Shown: piece by piece, positions 34,579 through 45,660 of the stretch
Layout of the letters: each line of letters starts with the position of its first letter
Numbering within the stretch: the first letter of the stretch is position 1
Assembly (NCBI GenBank): GCA_018296165.2
Contig: JACKQL020000117.1
Coordinates: 62,001-126,000 of the forward strand
Length of the DNA: 64,000 nt
Source: Termitomyces sp. T153
Taxonomy: Eukaryota > Basidiomycota > Agaricomycetes > Agaricales > Lyophyllaceae
Direction of reading: 5' to 3'
Notes under the pieces: generated by a model
Told to the model about the DNA's origin: nothing
What the model saw: only the letters and a program-made list of their open reading frames with translations
Databases searched by the model: none
Program-made: the position numbers and the translations under genes

Positions 34579-36471
34579 ATGAGGGTCGCCATAGTTGGCT
34601 CGGGTGCCTCGGGACTTGCTGCGACTTGGTTGCTCAACGAGCACAGCGACCACACTGTGGATCTCTTCGAAGCAGACTCTCGTCCAGGCGGGCATGCTAA
34701 TACCGTGACATTCACCCCTCCAGGAGAAGACAGAGAAAGCGTTGATGTTGACACTGGATTCATCGTTTTTAATCCAACGACATACCCGAACTTCCTGCGT
34801 TTTCTACGATTGCACAAAGACACCCGCGAAGTTATTCTACCGACGGAGATGACGTTCAGTGTGTCACGAGATGGTGGCGCGTTTGAATGGGCTGGCAAGA
34901 ATTTGTTCACTGTTTTCTGCCAGCCAAAGAATCTGCTCGATCCTGCAATGTGGAGACTTCTCTGGGATGTCGCCAGATTTAACGCGACGGCTGGGAGAAT
35001 TCTGCTCCAAGAAGATGAAGACAACCTATCTATAGGCGAATATCTAGATCGGGAAGGCTACTCAGCGTCCTTCAAGGACAATTATCTCATTGTAGGTCTC
35101 TTTAGTCAACCTCTCATGCACGCTTAGATGATGCATTTAAAGCCCATGACCGCCGCTATCTGGAGCACCTCACCTGATCGATGTACCATGGACTTCCCGG
35201 CAACGACTCTGGTATGTTCTTTCCCTTAAATCTGTTCGCTGTGCTAATGATAGATCCCACTCTAGATCCAATTTCTACACAATCACCACCTTTTGCAGAT
35301 CACTGGGAAGCCTTCTTGGCTGACGCTCAATGGTGGAAGGTACATGGTCCAAAGGTTCAACTTGTGGCTTGTTTCAAACATGTTTACCGCTTGACAGTAA
35401 AGTCTACGTCAAACAGATCCTCTCGAAGCTTGAAAGATCGCGTCTACATCTTTCCAGCCCCGTTGAATCCATCACGCGCCTCAGCAATTCCAAAATTCTA
35501 CTCAAGACAACAACAGGCATATCCGAAACCTATGAGCACGTCATTCTAGCGTGCCATTCTGACGACGCGGTACGAATTCTTCGCAACGGAGAAGGGATTG
35601 AAGGTGGTCAGGGTATTACTCCTGCCGAGGAGAAGATACTGAGCGCATTCCAGTGGAATAAGAATGAGGTTGTCTTGCATTCTGATGTCAGAGTAGGTGT
35701 TTGTCTTGACCGAGTCTGAAGTGAATGCTAGAATGCTTTAGTTGATGCCGAGGAGTCGGGCAGCGTGGTCATGTTGGAATTATCTCATTGAGTCATCAGG
35801 AACCAATAATCTTGGTGGGGTGAAAGCCGACTTTAAGGAAGTATCTTTGTATGTCGATCGAATTACCCTCACATTTTGGACGATTAACAATCTTTATTTC
35901 AGGACATGTATGCAGCTCACCACCTCTCGCTTGACCTGGTGTGATACTAGGCTCTCATACAGATGGAATGAATGACCTTCAACACATTCCCGAGTCGAAA
36001 TATGGTCCCGTCCTCGTAACTCTCAATGCCCCCTTCGAACCACACCAACATCTCATTGCAGGACGATGGAAATATGGTCACCCTGTCCTTGACCACAATG
36101 TCCGTTTTTGCCTTCTCCCCCTTCTTATCTCTTTTAGCCAAAGCTAACAATCAACCCAGGCTGTCAAAGCTCAGCAACAAATGATTTCAATCCAAGGGAC
36201 TGCTGGCATTTCCTTTGCTGGTGCGTACCTACGCTACGGCTTCCACGAAGATGGGTTTACATCCGGGCTTATGGCTGCCGCTTCCCTTTCTTCCAACACC
36301 GTGCGTCCGCCGTTCAAGATTGAGTATGCAGCGAAAGATGTGAGCCGTTCGTTTGGTATCGAGGCTGTTGCAGGAGTTTTTGATTGCGTGGAAGCATCGG
36401 GTGTGAGAGAGTGGGTTGGTTTTGTGGGAGGTTTGTTCTTGGGTCTGTTGAGATTGATTTTGGTGATATGA
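34579..36471 (+). CDS. FAD-dependent amine-oxidase-like protein, 508 aa
   Basis: Exons: 34579-35091, 35128-35211, 35266-35339, 35398-35692, 35742-35848, 35903-35907, 35963-36099, 36160-36471; the sum is 1,527 nt. It opens with a dinucleotide-binding motif, VAIVGSGASGLAA (residues 3-15), then RPGGHANTV and DVDTGFIVFNPTTYPNFLRF. Later come KPMTAAIWSTSP, LMPRSRAAWSCWNY and IAGRWKYGHPVLDHN, then FAGAYLRYGFHEDGF. This is the NAD/FAD oxidoreductase group often linked to fatty-acid cyclopropanation or desaturation (COG2907-like); the substrate is unknown. The last 20 residues form a hydrophobic segment (WVGFVGGLFLGLLRLILVI) that may anchor it in a membrane. Exon 6 is only 5 nt long; without it the frame is lost. 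Intron 1 is unusually short (36 nt). Confidence 0.87.
35903..35907 (+). other. 5-nt microexon of the FAD oxidoreductase
   Basis: Introns 35849-35902 (GTATGT...TTTCAG) and 35908-35962 (GTATGC...TACAG) leave the 5-base exon GACAT. Joining gives VSLTYGMNDLQHIPES, which matches the family pattern. Skipping it shifts the frame into a stop (TGG AAT GAA TGA). Confidence 0.75.
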
Positions 36472-36613
36472 GTCTCAGGAAAGACTGGGACTCGTGAGTC
36501 ACTGCTAGTATCTGGTCGCCTTCTGGTAATCCCTTCTTCCATAGCATTTAACGTAAACGACGCCGGATTAGTGGTGCTTGATCTGTTCAATACCGGTCAC
36601 TGGGTCTGTCTGC
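36472..36613. other. 3' flank of the oxidoreductase up to the LINE target site
   Basis: 142 bases of CpG-normal DNA with nothing recognised. The LINE's left target duplication starts at 36614. Confidence 0.5.
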
Positions 36614-36629
36614 GTTTGGGTTCCTGAAT
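36614..36629. repeat. Left target-site duplication of the LINE (16 bp)
   Basis: GTTTGGGTTCCTGAAT here is repeated exactly at 63664-63679, 27 kb away. On the left it runs into a (TGAA)n tract, which is the LINE's simple-repeat 3' tail read in reverse. Confidence 0.85.
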
Positions 36630-37205
36630 GAATGAATGAATGAACTCTGTTTATACCGCCGGCAAGCCACTATACAGGGCTAAGAGGCGGGGGTATAAGT
36701 AACGTAGTGACTCTACACCAATGATATGTACTGGTGCACAGTGTAAGTTAACGGTGTTTATGAATTGATTGGCATTAGAACTCTCCTCGCAGAGTCTCTT
36801 GTGGTTGTTTTTTGGCGTGGTCACATCGCAAGTATCCTAGACAGAACATGGGGAGTAGGTTGTTGATTCAGAAGAGGAAAGGGTTGGTGGCCTGTGTCCA
36901 GGCCTTCGATGTGATTTGTTCTGCCTCAAGCCTTCATGTACGCGGGTTTTCTTGACCTCCCGTGGTGTGTGAGTCCGCTCCTCACCTTCTTTTCGTCTCC
37001 CGTCTTACTCTTCTTGTTCCTTCTGTTGTTTCCTTATCCCTCCCTTTCTCTTTCATATCCTTCACCCCACTACGTTCTCCTCCTCTCTCCCATACTTTCC
37101 ATCCTCTCCCACCACCTCCCCTCCTCCTCCTCATTTTCCTCATGCTCTTCCTTTGGTTCTTCAAGCGGCTTTCTTGGGCTCCCTGTTTTGGTGAATTCCC
37201 CTGTC
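36630..37205 (-). pseudogene. LINE ORF2 end and 3' UTR
   Basis: Minus-strand reading from 37205 gives GEFTKTGSPRKPLEEPKEE, an acidic tail typical of these LINE ORF2 proteins, in a frame shifted relative to the part beyond the copia insertion. The 3' UTR runs to a (TTCA)n tail at 36630-36644. CpG is retained here, unlike in most of the element. The pyrimidine-rich run at 36975-37150 on the plus strand is the complement of this acidic/basic tail. Confidence 0.7.
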
Positions 37206-37496
37206 TGTTAGAAGTAGTAACCTAAGATACACGGAGGTTATTCCTCAGTCTCCGTACACAGTGACTGAGGTTTCGCATACCTAAGATACACGGAGGTTAT
37301 TCTAAGGTATGCGTAAGTATATTTGTCCATAATTTACTAGGTAAGTAATGCACTCACCCTCAGTCTCCGTACACAGTGACTGAGGGTGGTTGTTGTTGCC
37401 GTCTGCGTGATATACCCTCATATTTTCTCTATGACCCTGAGTGCATCCCTGATCACATCAGTGCGCACAGTGCTCGCGACGCATGAGACCTCAACA
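37206..37496 (-). repeat. Copia 3' LTR with paired hairpins
   Basis: 291 bp. It holds two copies of a 26-base hairpin, CTCAGTC...GACTGAG (37244-37269 and 37359-37384), two copies of CCTAAGATACACGGAGGTTA, and an inverted pair CGCATACCT/AGGTATGCG. Confidence 0.9.
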
Positions 37497-37537
37497 CTCC
37501 TCCTCACCGTGAGCACTGGTAGTTAGGCAACTCCTCC

Positions 37538-38254
37538 TCACGTGGAATGCTGGGTCATCCCTAGAATATCATGTAGTCTAACAAACTGTGGTGCAGCCAA
37601 TGCTTTCGTGAAGATGTCCGCGACATTGTCCTTTGTATTGATGTAACAAACAGTAATTTCTTGTGATGCGACTCGTTTCTGTAAGAAGTGATACTTTATG
37701 TCAATGTGTTTGACTCGTTGGTGTAACATGGGGTCTTCCGATAAGTTTATTGCCGAGTTGTTATTGCAAAGCATCGTAGTTGCCTCTCGAGGTTCATGTC
37801 CAATTGCCCCGAGGGGTGAGCACAACCATATGCATTCCTGGGCAGCTTTGTAGGCTGCCATGTATTCAGCCTTGCAAGATGAGGCTGCTACTGTCTTTTC
37901 TTTTTGTGTCGCCCAGGAAACCACTCCAGAACCTAAAGTCCATGCATAACCACCGACACTTCTCCTCATGTCGAGGCAGTTTGCCCAATCTGAGTCCATA
38001 AACCCAACAAGCTGTATTGGGTTACTACCTCCCAGAGATATTCCTAAGGTCCTCGTTCCTTTCAGGTATTGTAACATCCTCATGGCAGCATTCCAATGTG
38101 TGTATGTGAAACAGTCAAGGTACTGTGAGAGCTGCTGTACAGCGTACTGAATATCTGGGTGTGTGGAGACTGCCAGCCATAGGAGACCTCCTACCAACTG
38201 CCTATATGGTAGACGGGCCACTTTTTCATGTTCTGCATCTGACAACGTAGTCAA
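37538..38254 (-). pseudogene. Copia RNase H and end of reverse transcriptase
   Basis: The open frame includes PYRQLVGGLLWLAVSTHPDI, LVGFMDSDWANCLDMRRS, SCKAEYMA and the closing HIDIKYHFLQKRV and DIFTKAL. These are the copia RNase H landmarks in order. The aspartates of DSDWA and the glutamate of KAEYMA are present. The upstream RT end (about 38460-38260) is broken by stops. It follows directly before the polypurine tract (GAGGAGGAG on the minus strand, 37497-37505). Confidence 0.9.
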
Positions 38255-38458
38255 GTCAACCCGTCAAAGTTTTGTCCCTGGTTCCATTGGAGTAGAGAGT
38301 GGTGTAGCGTCAGTTTGTCCAAATTGTTGAATAAGTCTGTCAATAAGGGCCGTCTGTGATAGGTGAACACGCTTTTCCTCTTGTTCCCAGTTTATCGTGA
38401 TACCTAGTATGTGCTTTGGCATACCTAAGTCCACAATAGTCCAGGTGCTTGACAGTTC

Positions 38459-39349
38459 TCATTTGAAACATTTGCCCACTTTCTTAGTGCTGGATATTGC
38501 CAAGAAGTTGTCTACATGTACCCCCACTATCACTGTCCCATCTTCCATTGTCCTATGATACACACAGGCCTCACACGCAAGTCGCATGAATCCCCAGTTG
38601 CACATCTGTTTGTCCAAGGTCTTATTCCATATTTGTCCCGCTTGCTTCATACCATATAAGCCCTTGACAAGCCTGCAAACCCATGCTTCTTTTCCTTTCT
38701 CTTTGAAACCCCTTGGCTGTTCCATATATACCCTCTCCTCCTCAGGTAATATCCCATTTAAGAAAGCAGTCTTCACATCAATCTGACTGGTCTCCCACCC
38801 TAAAGATGCTGCCAAGTGTAACATTATTCTCCAGGATTCTGCGCATGCTGTTGGTGAGGTTGTTCATGTGTAATCTTTTCCATACACCTGGTTGAAGCCC
38901 TGAACAACATGCCGTGTTTTAAATCTCGTGATCTTCCCCTTCTCATCTCGCTTTATAGTGAGTATTGGCTGCCCCTTCAGTACTTGGTGCCTGTATGGTA
39001 TGTCCTCATGTGGAACTAGCATCCATACTCCCATCTCCTTAAGGGACTTGAGCTCTTCTTTGTAGGACTCAATCCATCTCTCTCTGTCTGCACAGTTCTG
39101 CGCTTCGTCCCATGTCCTCAGTGCGTCGAGATCTGCTCTGGGCATGATGTATGGTGTGTCTATACCTGTGTTTATTGCTGAGAGTAACTGCTCAACATTC
39201 CATTCGTGTTCAGCCTCGTCTAACTGTGGATCCTGTTGCAGCTCATTCACAGCTGCCCTGTGATCAGCCCTACTCTGTCCGATATGCTCAGCAGCTTCTC
39301 TAGACTCTCTCACTGCCTTCTCCATGCAAGATTCACAATTTTGGTTCAC
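38459..39349 (-). pseudogene. Copia reverse transcriptase with D to N change in the catalytic motif
   Basis: Two frames (39349-38864 and 38824-38459) carry YKEELKSLKEMGVWMLV, KTRHVVQGFNQVYGKDYT, QIDVKTAFLNGILPEEE and LVKGLYGMKQAGQIW. The catalytic box reads VGVHVDNFLAIS, where the family has D-D. The second aspartate codon became AAC, explained by a CpG to CpA change in GACGAC. A TGA stop breaks the frame just after GKDYT. The enzyme would be inactive. Confidence 0.88.
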
Positions 39350-39828
39350 GTCTACCTTCTCAATGGGTGTAGATATCCTTGTTGATTGTCATTGAAGTGG
39401 TTGATTGACTGGTTCCTCTACCTGCTGCCATTCAGCTATTGGCTCCTCATGTGCTATGGGAAGGTCCTCTTCAGGTGGGTTGAATATAGGACCATGTATC
39501 CTTGGCATCTCATTGTCAACTCTGTCGTCAATGATTGTGTCAGTGTACTCACTGCTTGTTTAGCTATTGAAGGCATGTCTGGGAAATCAGTATCTGCATG
39601 GTCATCATTTGTCGCCACGTCATTTTCATGTATTGGAGGCATAGTGTTGTTGTGACTTTCAATGAATTGGACATGTTATGTACTGTAGACTTTTCTTATA
39701 GCATGGTCATAGCACCTGTAAGCTTTGGAGTTAGCATTGTAGCCAACCAGAACACATTCAATTGAACGTTTGAATATTTTGGAGTTGTGTCGATTTAGGA
39801 TAAGGACAAATGCTCAGCATCCAATCTC

Positions 39829-40686
39829 TCAAATGTGTGAGTATGAAGGTTTCTTCCCATACCATAACTCATTTGGGGTTACTTTGCATATTGTAGAGGT
39901 TTTCGTCTTGCCATGGAGATAAGCAGCAGTCAGGTAAAATTTGTCCCACAGGAAAGGTGGGCATCTTGCAGTAAGTCTCATTGCACATGCCTTCCCTCCT
40001 AGCGTACGGTGCATTCTCTCTACTCTCCCCATATGCGCTGAGGTGTAGGGTGCCCCAATCTGTAAGATGATTCCTTTCTGACAATACCATTCCTTGTGTC
40101 TTTCCCCATTGAGCTCACCGTCGCAACCCGTTCTCAATATCTTCATGTGTGATCCTGTCTTGTTTTTGCGTGCAAGGATCCAAGCTTTGAGTTCGTCGAA
40201 GCTGTCATCTTTTGACTTCAATGGGATCAACCACAGTTTATTCATGTAATCATTGACAATGTTCATGATATAATTATTACCCATGTGAGATGATACTGCT
40301 GCTGGTCCCGTTAGGTCCACCCATACTTTCTCTAACCTTGACATTGCCCTATGCCCCTCCCCTTCCTCATGCTCCTTTGGTACTGGTGTCCTGGTCTGTT
40401 TTCCAAGGATACACTGGTCACATTTTGGGGGTTTGGAAGGGAATGTATGGGGCATACCTTTGATCATGCCTGCATGTGCCATCTGAAGGATGGATTGATA
40501 ATTTGGGTGTCCTAAACAAAGGTGCCATGACTGTATGTTGGGCGGATCATGAACTGCAAATGCATGATCGGTTATGACATCGAGAGTGTAAAGGCCACGA
40601 TTATAGACTAGGGTTCTGGTGGCCATTGGTCTTCCACTAATTTTCTTTGTTAGGGAGACTCTGGTATCATCAAATGTCACAGACAT
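39829..40686 (-). pseudogene. Copia integrase
   Basis: It contains the zinc-binding part (WHLCLGHPNY ... CDQCILGK) and the catalytic core with VWVDLTGP, ILRTGCDGELNG and GAPYTSAHMGRVERMHRTL. That is the D, D, E order of retroviral-type integrases. This frame of 285 codons is open, but it is separated from gag/protease upstream and from the RT downstream by stops. It would have joined element DNA to the genome. Confidence 0.9.
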
Positions 40687-40871
40687 TCCATGGTCACGAG
40701 CTATTCTGCTGATTGACAGAAGGTGGACAGTAGACTTTGGTATATAGAGTGCATTTTCAAGTTCAATATACGTTCCTCCTAATATGTATACCCATATAGT
40801 TCCTATGCCAATTGCAGCAGTAGATGTGCCTCCTACTCCATGTATCTGTCTTGTGGGAATCGAGTCTAGCT

Positions 40872-42245
40872 TTATGAAATCGCCTTGGTTTGGGGAGATA
40901 TGGGTGGTTGCACCGGAGTCAAGGTAGAATAGAATGGCTCTAGTGTTTGGTTTTGACTCAATAAGATCAATTTGTGATCTTCTTCAGACACGTTATTGGC
41001 CTTGTACCAGTCCCTATCCATTTCAGGCCCTATTCTGCACTGTGAACCATGCTCCTCCTCAAGGGTAATCCACATGTCAAACTCCAAACTCTCTGCATCA
41101 GCCAGAAACTCTGCAGCAGGCAGTGTGTCGTACCCAAGGCCAGCGAACTCTGCCTTTGTGGCATTGGTCATGGCCGTCTTTGGCACCTGCATGGCCAGAT
41201 ATGCTGCAATTGTCACTGGGTTGCCCTCTAAGGTAAACATGCTGCTGCCTGCTGGAGTAAACGTGATCTTTGAGACTGCCTTGTCTCTCTTCTCCCTCTC
41301 TTTCTGCTTGCTGTCATAGAATGCTAGGCACACCTTTTTCAACTCCTCGATTGACTTCCCTGCCATTCCGCCACCCTCCAGGATGCACCAGGGTACTGTA
41401 TGGCTGGTATAGATGTGGGCAGAATGCTGGCAAGCCTTGCACGCTGTGCATGTGATGTCCTTTGACCAAGATGCCTTGCCAGGGGCAGCGGCTAGAGCAG
41501 AGTCTATGGGTACAGAGGGAGACTTGTCCACTTCAAGAAGCATCTGCTCCCCTTCCAGAAACAGCCTAATCTCAGTGGGACCATACTTGGATATGTTGCT
41601 AGCCTGTCCTAGGTCTTGAGATATGATAGACCATATATGTGCAAAAGATTTGTCTGACAGCACGGACAACATGGCTATTGACTTCAGCAAGTCTTTTGTC
41701 ACCTCTCCCACATCAAACACGCAGTCAATCTTTTCAAAAATGACATCAACCATCTTTGTCAGCAGCTCAGAAAGGCTGCACTTAGCAGTGAGTGCTTCCT
41801 GGAGCAGTCGGACCTGTTTAATGGGAACTGCCCCACCATGGCGGTCCTTCAGGTATACCCTCAGGGCCTCAGGATCCTCCTCCTCAGCGCATAATTTTTG
41901 TTCGGATGAGGACAGTGCATGTTTCAGAAATGAGCACGCAAGACGGTGATTTGAGGTCCACAAACAATATGCCCATGGTTCATATGTGGCATCTGGTGAT
42001 GGCATAGGGTCAAAAACATAATCCCACAGCTGTGCTAACGACAACTTGAGTTTCATTGCATAGGCCCACTCTGTGTATTTTCCATTGTCCTTCTCAAGCA
42101 CATGTCCAGTCCAGGAGGATGTTATCTTCCCAACAGGGAGGACTGTTGGATTGGCTGAGTTTTCAACAGCTCGCATTTCAGCAATCCACGTAGTCGAGGG
42201 GGTCTCAGGAATAATCAGGGGATCCATAGTAGACAGGGACCTCAA
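40872..42245 (-). pseudogene. Copia gag with start of pol
   Basis: An open frame of 457 codons starts at ATG 42245. The capsid part includes WAYAMKLKLSLAQLWDYVFD and AYCLWTSNHRLA. A Cys/His region, CTACKACQHSAHIYTSHTVP then WCILEGGGMAG, is the gag zinc-binding segment seen in agaric copia elements. The frame runs into the protease-proximal part and ends in a TAG before LDSIPTRQIHG. It is the best-preserved gene of the element. Confidence 0.85.
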
Positions 42246-42359
42246 GTTAATAGGGATTCCTCAAGTTAATGTAATGGACAGTCGGTCCAATATTCAATGA
42301 GCTCAGCAGTGGCTCATGGTCTGTTCAAGGTTGTGATGTCACTTCTAAAGGGCAATGCA

Positions 42360-42375
42360 GCACAAGCCCATAACC
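42360..42375 (-). promoter_or_regulatory. Copia primer-binding site complementary to initiator-tRNA interior
   Basis: Reading minus strand out of the 5' LTR, the next bases are GGTTATGGGCTTGTGC. GGTTATGGGC is complementary to GCCCATAACC, the anticodon-loop side of initiator methionine tRNA (CAT anticodon). This is the half-tRNA type of primer known from Drosophila copia. Confidence 0.65.
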
Positions 42376-42666
42376 TGTTAGAAGTAATAACCTAAGATAC
42401 ACGGAGATATTCCTCAGTCTCTGTACACAGTGACTGAGGTTTCGCATACCTAAGATACACGGAGGTTATTCTAAGGTATGCGTAAGTATATTTGTCCATA
42501 ATTTACTAGGTAAGTAATGCACTCACCCTCAGTATCCGTACACAGTGACTGAGAGTGGTTGTTGTTGCCGTCTGCGTGATATACCCTCATATTTTCTCTA
42601 TGACCCTGAGTGCATCCCTGATCACATCAGTGCACATGGTGCCTTGCAGCGTGCGAGACCTCAACA
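42376..42666 (-). repeat. Copia 5' LTR
   Basis: 291 bp, same ends and hairpins as 37206-37496. Differences cluster in the 25 bases before GAGACCTCAACA. Confidence 0.9.
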
Positions 42667-42671
42667 CTGTC

Positions 42672-43923
42672 CTTCAATGAATTTTACCATTGCTTGCAGT
42701 CCCTTCTTCATACCCAGCAGCACTCCCATTTTCAGTTGTTTGTCCGCTTCCCTTAGTATTTCTCAATGTTCTTCGTACTTTGAGCATTCTCGTCTATGTG
42801 CTCCCTTGTTTGGAACCTCTCACCACATGTGCAAGCTATGCTTTCATTAGGTACGAAATTTGCATAGTACTCACCTATGAATGCATGTTTCATCCTACAA
42901 TGCATGAGCCTTCAGAATGTTCCCTTGGGGTTGTATCATGTGTTCCTCTTGGTTTCCACCTTGGTTTCAGGTCATTCGCAATCACAAAACCTCTGTCTGT
43001 GGTGCCTTTTGCCATTCTTTGACCCACCTCTCTAGTGCGCTGCCTTTTGCTCTCCTCTTGGTGTTCGTGTAAGTCATGTGGTCTGGCATCAACTTTTCTG
43101 CTCCCACTTTTGCCTCTTCATCTGCCCTCTCATTGGCCTTGACATCTTTGTGTCCAGGACACTACTCAATGCTCACTGTTCTGTCATCTCCCTCCCCCAT
43201 GAATTTGTCCACTGTGTGGGTGATACTTACCATGTGTGTCTGGCCTGGTTTTTGTTTTGGCTCACATGCTGCTGTAACTGCCGCTGTATTGTCAGCAAAT
43301 GTGAATGTGCTTTACTTGCCTATGCTCCCTTGCAAAGCTTACAGTGGCATTGGTTGCCTTTGTTATTCCCACCAGTTTGGTGTCATATACCTCTGCCTTA
43401 CTGCCAATTCCACCTCTCTCTGCAAATTCTTCCTGACCCCTGTAGAATCCAACTATTCCTCATCCTACCATCTTGGGTTTGGTGTGGTTTTGAACACTCC
43501 TGCCATGTGTCTCAGTGCAGTGATCTGTACTCTTGTTAGTTTATCAGCATGTATTCTCTTCCTTGTTCACCATACTGGACTCATGTACATCATGATTGGT
43601 ACTATGCAAGCCCTGTACATCATGCATAGTTCCATCTGGCTTACTCCCCATATTGTGTTTGCCAGAATATGCAATCCTACTACTGTGTTTTTGGCCTTCT
43701 GGGTTGCTTTACTTACATGTTGATTAAACACTAGTTGCCTGTCAATGTGTAGGCCTAGGATCCTTATTGTTTCTCCTGCCTGAATTACTGTCTCTGATCC
43801 ATCCAGCATTGGTAGTCTGATCAGTGGTGAGTGTCCTCTATCCTGTCTCCATGAGTGGTGCATCAACTCAGTTTTCTCCAGGGCCATCAATAATCACACC
43901 CTGGTCAGCCAATTGTTCACAAA
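42672..43923 (-). pseudogene. LINE ORF2: end of reverse transcriptase and zinc-binding C-terminus
   Basis: Minus strand from 43923: ALEKTELMHHSWRQDRG, then IRILGLHIDRQLVFNQHVSK and MYRACIVPIMMYMSPVW, the RT thumb/connection of these LINEs. After a stretch with many stops it ends in HAFIGEYYANFVP and a Cys/His box, CTCGERFQTREHI (about 42830-42790). Joining 43923 to 56739 across the TIR element keeps the frame (EDFI/FVNNWLTRV). Confidence 0.85.
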
Positions 43924-44259
43924 TACAGTCAAACCTCTCATAACTGATGGCCCCTCTGTGGAAGCTAAAAAATATCAGTTATTAGGGAACCCAGTTTTAA
44001 CAGGGGTGGTTGTAGAGTCCCTTTTAATGCTTCTTTTTAGTATAAGTAGACATTATATACATCACTGCTAATGACTACTTGAATTTTTAGTGAAATATTC
44101 ATTGAGAGTAGTAGGCTGAAGAGACCAGAATTCCTCAAGGCATGTTTGGCACCCAAAACTTGCAAGAATACCTTCTAACTGGTGCATGTATTGCTGATCC
44201 ATATCAGACATGTACCTTAAGATAGTTGAAGCCACATTGAGTGCTTTCTGACATGATGG

Positions 44260-44510
44260 TATTATGATGGCACTTACCTTCTACAAAGAAGGAAAGGCTG
44301 TAAATACAGAGAAAAGTACTTACCTTAAAATACATACACCATTGTGCTGAAAACTGTAAGCATAATTAAGCCGAAAACTGTAGGCTTAAAAGGAAGTACT
44401 TACCATAGGCAAATATCAACAAAATCCCCAATGAACGGATGCCAGCAGCATTGAGTGAAGAAGAGATCAAGGAGGCCTCGACACATCAATGATCAAAATT
44501 GATCATTATT
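44260..44510 (+). repeat. 5' LTR of the Ty3 element, first part
   Basis: It matches 55400-55650 and ends GATCATTATT, where a 2-kb insertion begins. CpG sites in the ancestor are resolved in opposite ways in the two LTRs (TG here, CA there, or the reverse). Confidence 0.9.
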
Positions 44511-44867
44511 CCCGCTACTATGTAGTGGGTTTCTTGTAGCTCTATCAAAAAAAATCTCAAAGGTTGATTCAGATAAAAAGTCATGCTTTCTGGACCATTG
44601 ATCCGCCCGGCCCATTTCTTCCTGTGTGCTCATTGTTTTCCTTCAGTTTTCTTTTTGTCATTTCTATAATGCCCATTAGTCCGTGCTGTTTCTTGACCTG
44701 CAATGCACTGTTCAATAATTGCGCCTGTCTATCTTGTCAATTCCCTGTTTTGATCTCCTTATATGTTATGTCTTCTGTCTTGTCTGAGTATCACATGTGA
44801 TTTTATCTGTTGTTTCATATGCCCCTTTTCCCATGCGCATCTCCTTTGACTCAATTTTCTACTGCAA

Positions 44868-45660
44868 CAATGTCCATCTTTCCCCTACCTGCATGCTATT
44901 ATCCTTTGGCCTCAGAACCAATGTTATCCGATGTCCATTCTGTTTCTTTTTCTGATGGGAATCTGGTTTTGTTGGTTGGCAATTCAATATTCCGTATTCA
45001 CGCTTCTGTTTTTACCAGGCTATCTCCAGTCTTCAAGGACATGTGGCGTTCACGTCCCTTGCATGGAAATTGACGGACTCATAGCATCTGTATAATGAGC
45101 GAGGATCCTGTTGATTTTTATAATCTTATCAGGGCTATTTATTATCTCGATTCGTACATTCTTATTGTGTCTAGTGTTGTACATACATTGACTACTCTAG
45201 ATCTTTCTTGAGCTGCCAGCTGTTGCATGCAGATATCATCCATTCCTTGTTACACATGGGGGACAAATTTTCAATATCTGGGGTCTACACCACCATTGCT
45301 GGACACATTCATCATTGTTTCCTTTCCTTTCTACATAGTTTCGATTTATCCTATAATGAAATCGATACCACTCTAGCAGCCAATCCTGGTTTGGAGATCA
45401 ATCTCTTTGCACCCTGTTGTTTGTTTGGTCTTCAATCCTGTGTACCCGCACTGTTGTACCATATCTGTAAACATTATTTGTTGGTTTGTAACATTCAGTT
45501 TTCCTTTTTCAACCATCTTTTGATTCAGTCCAAGCATGAAATTCAGTCTGGCATCACCCGGGCAGATGGTTCAGTAGCACGTATGAACCCAGTTGACATC
45601 ATCCGAGTGTGTGTCGGCAGGCAGTGGTTATTGTCAGCCCAGACAGAGCATACATGGTCC
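44868..45660 (+). pseudogene. BTB/POZ domain protein fragment
   Basis: It starts at ATG 44868. The first exon gives SDGNLVLLVGNSIFRIHASV then FTRLSPVFKDMW, the opening of a BTB domain. After a frame change come EDPVDFYNLIRAIYYLD, IIHSLLHMGDKFSISGVYTT and later CVPALLYHICKHYL, matching the continuation of basidiomycete BTB proteins. Breaks may be introns or decay; stops within the later part suggest decay. In the family the domain mediates protein-protein contacts. It lies inside the LTR insertion, in the same orientation as the Ty3 element. Confidence 0.7.

Larger units (their letters stand above)
37206..42666 (-). mobile_element. Copia-type LTR retrotransposon, inactive (5,461 bp)
   Basis: Two 291-bp LTRs (37206-37496 and 42376-42666) begin TGTTAG and end CTCAACA, with about a dozen differences. 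The target duplication CTGTC is perfect (37201-37205 and 42667-42671). On the minus strand the order gag, integrase, reverse transcriptase, RNase H is that of Ty1/copia. A primer-binding site follows the 5' LTR and a purine run precedes the 3' LTR. Pol contains at least six in-frame stops. It inserted into the ORF2 C-terminal coding region of the LINE. Confidence 0.95.

Noticed and set aside
36936..37225. Ser/Pro/Leu-rich open frames on the plus strand
   Set aside because: They are the complement of the acidic tail and 3' region of the minus-strand LINE ORF2.
37244..37384. Paired hairpins as transcription terminators
   Set aside because: They lie in copia LTRs of a fungus; intrinsic bacterial-type terminators do not apply.
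43076..43723. 215-codon plus-strand open frame resembling a secreted or membrane protein
   Set aside because: It is antisense to recognisable LINE reverse transcriptase sequence on the minus strand.
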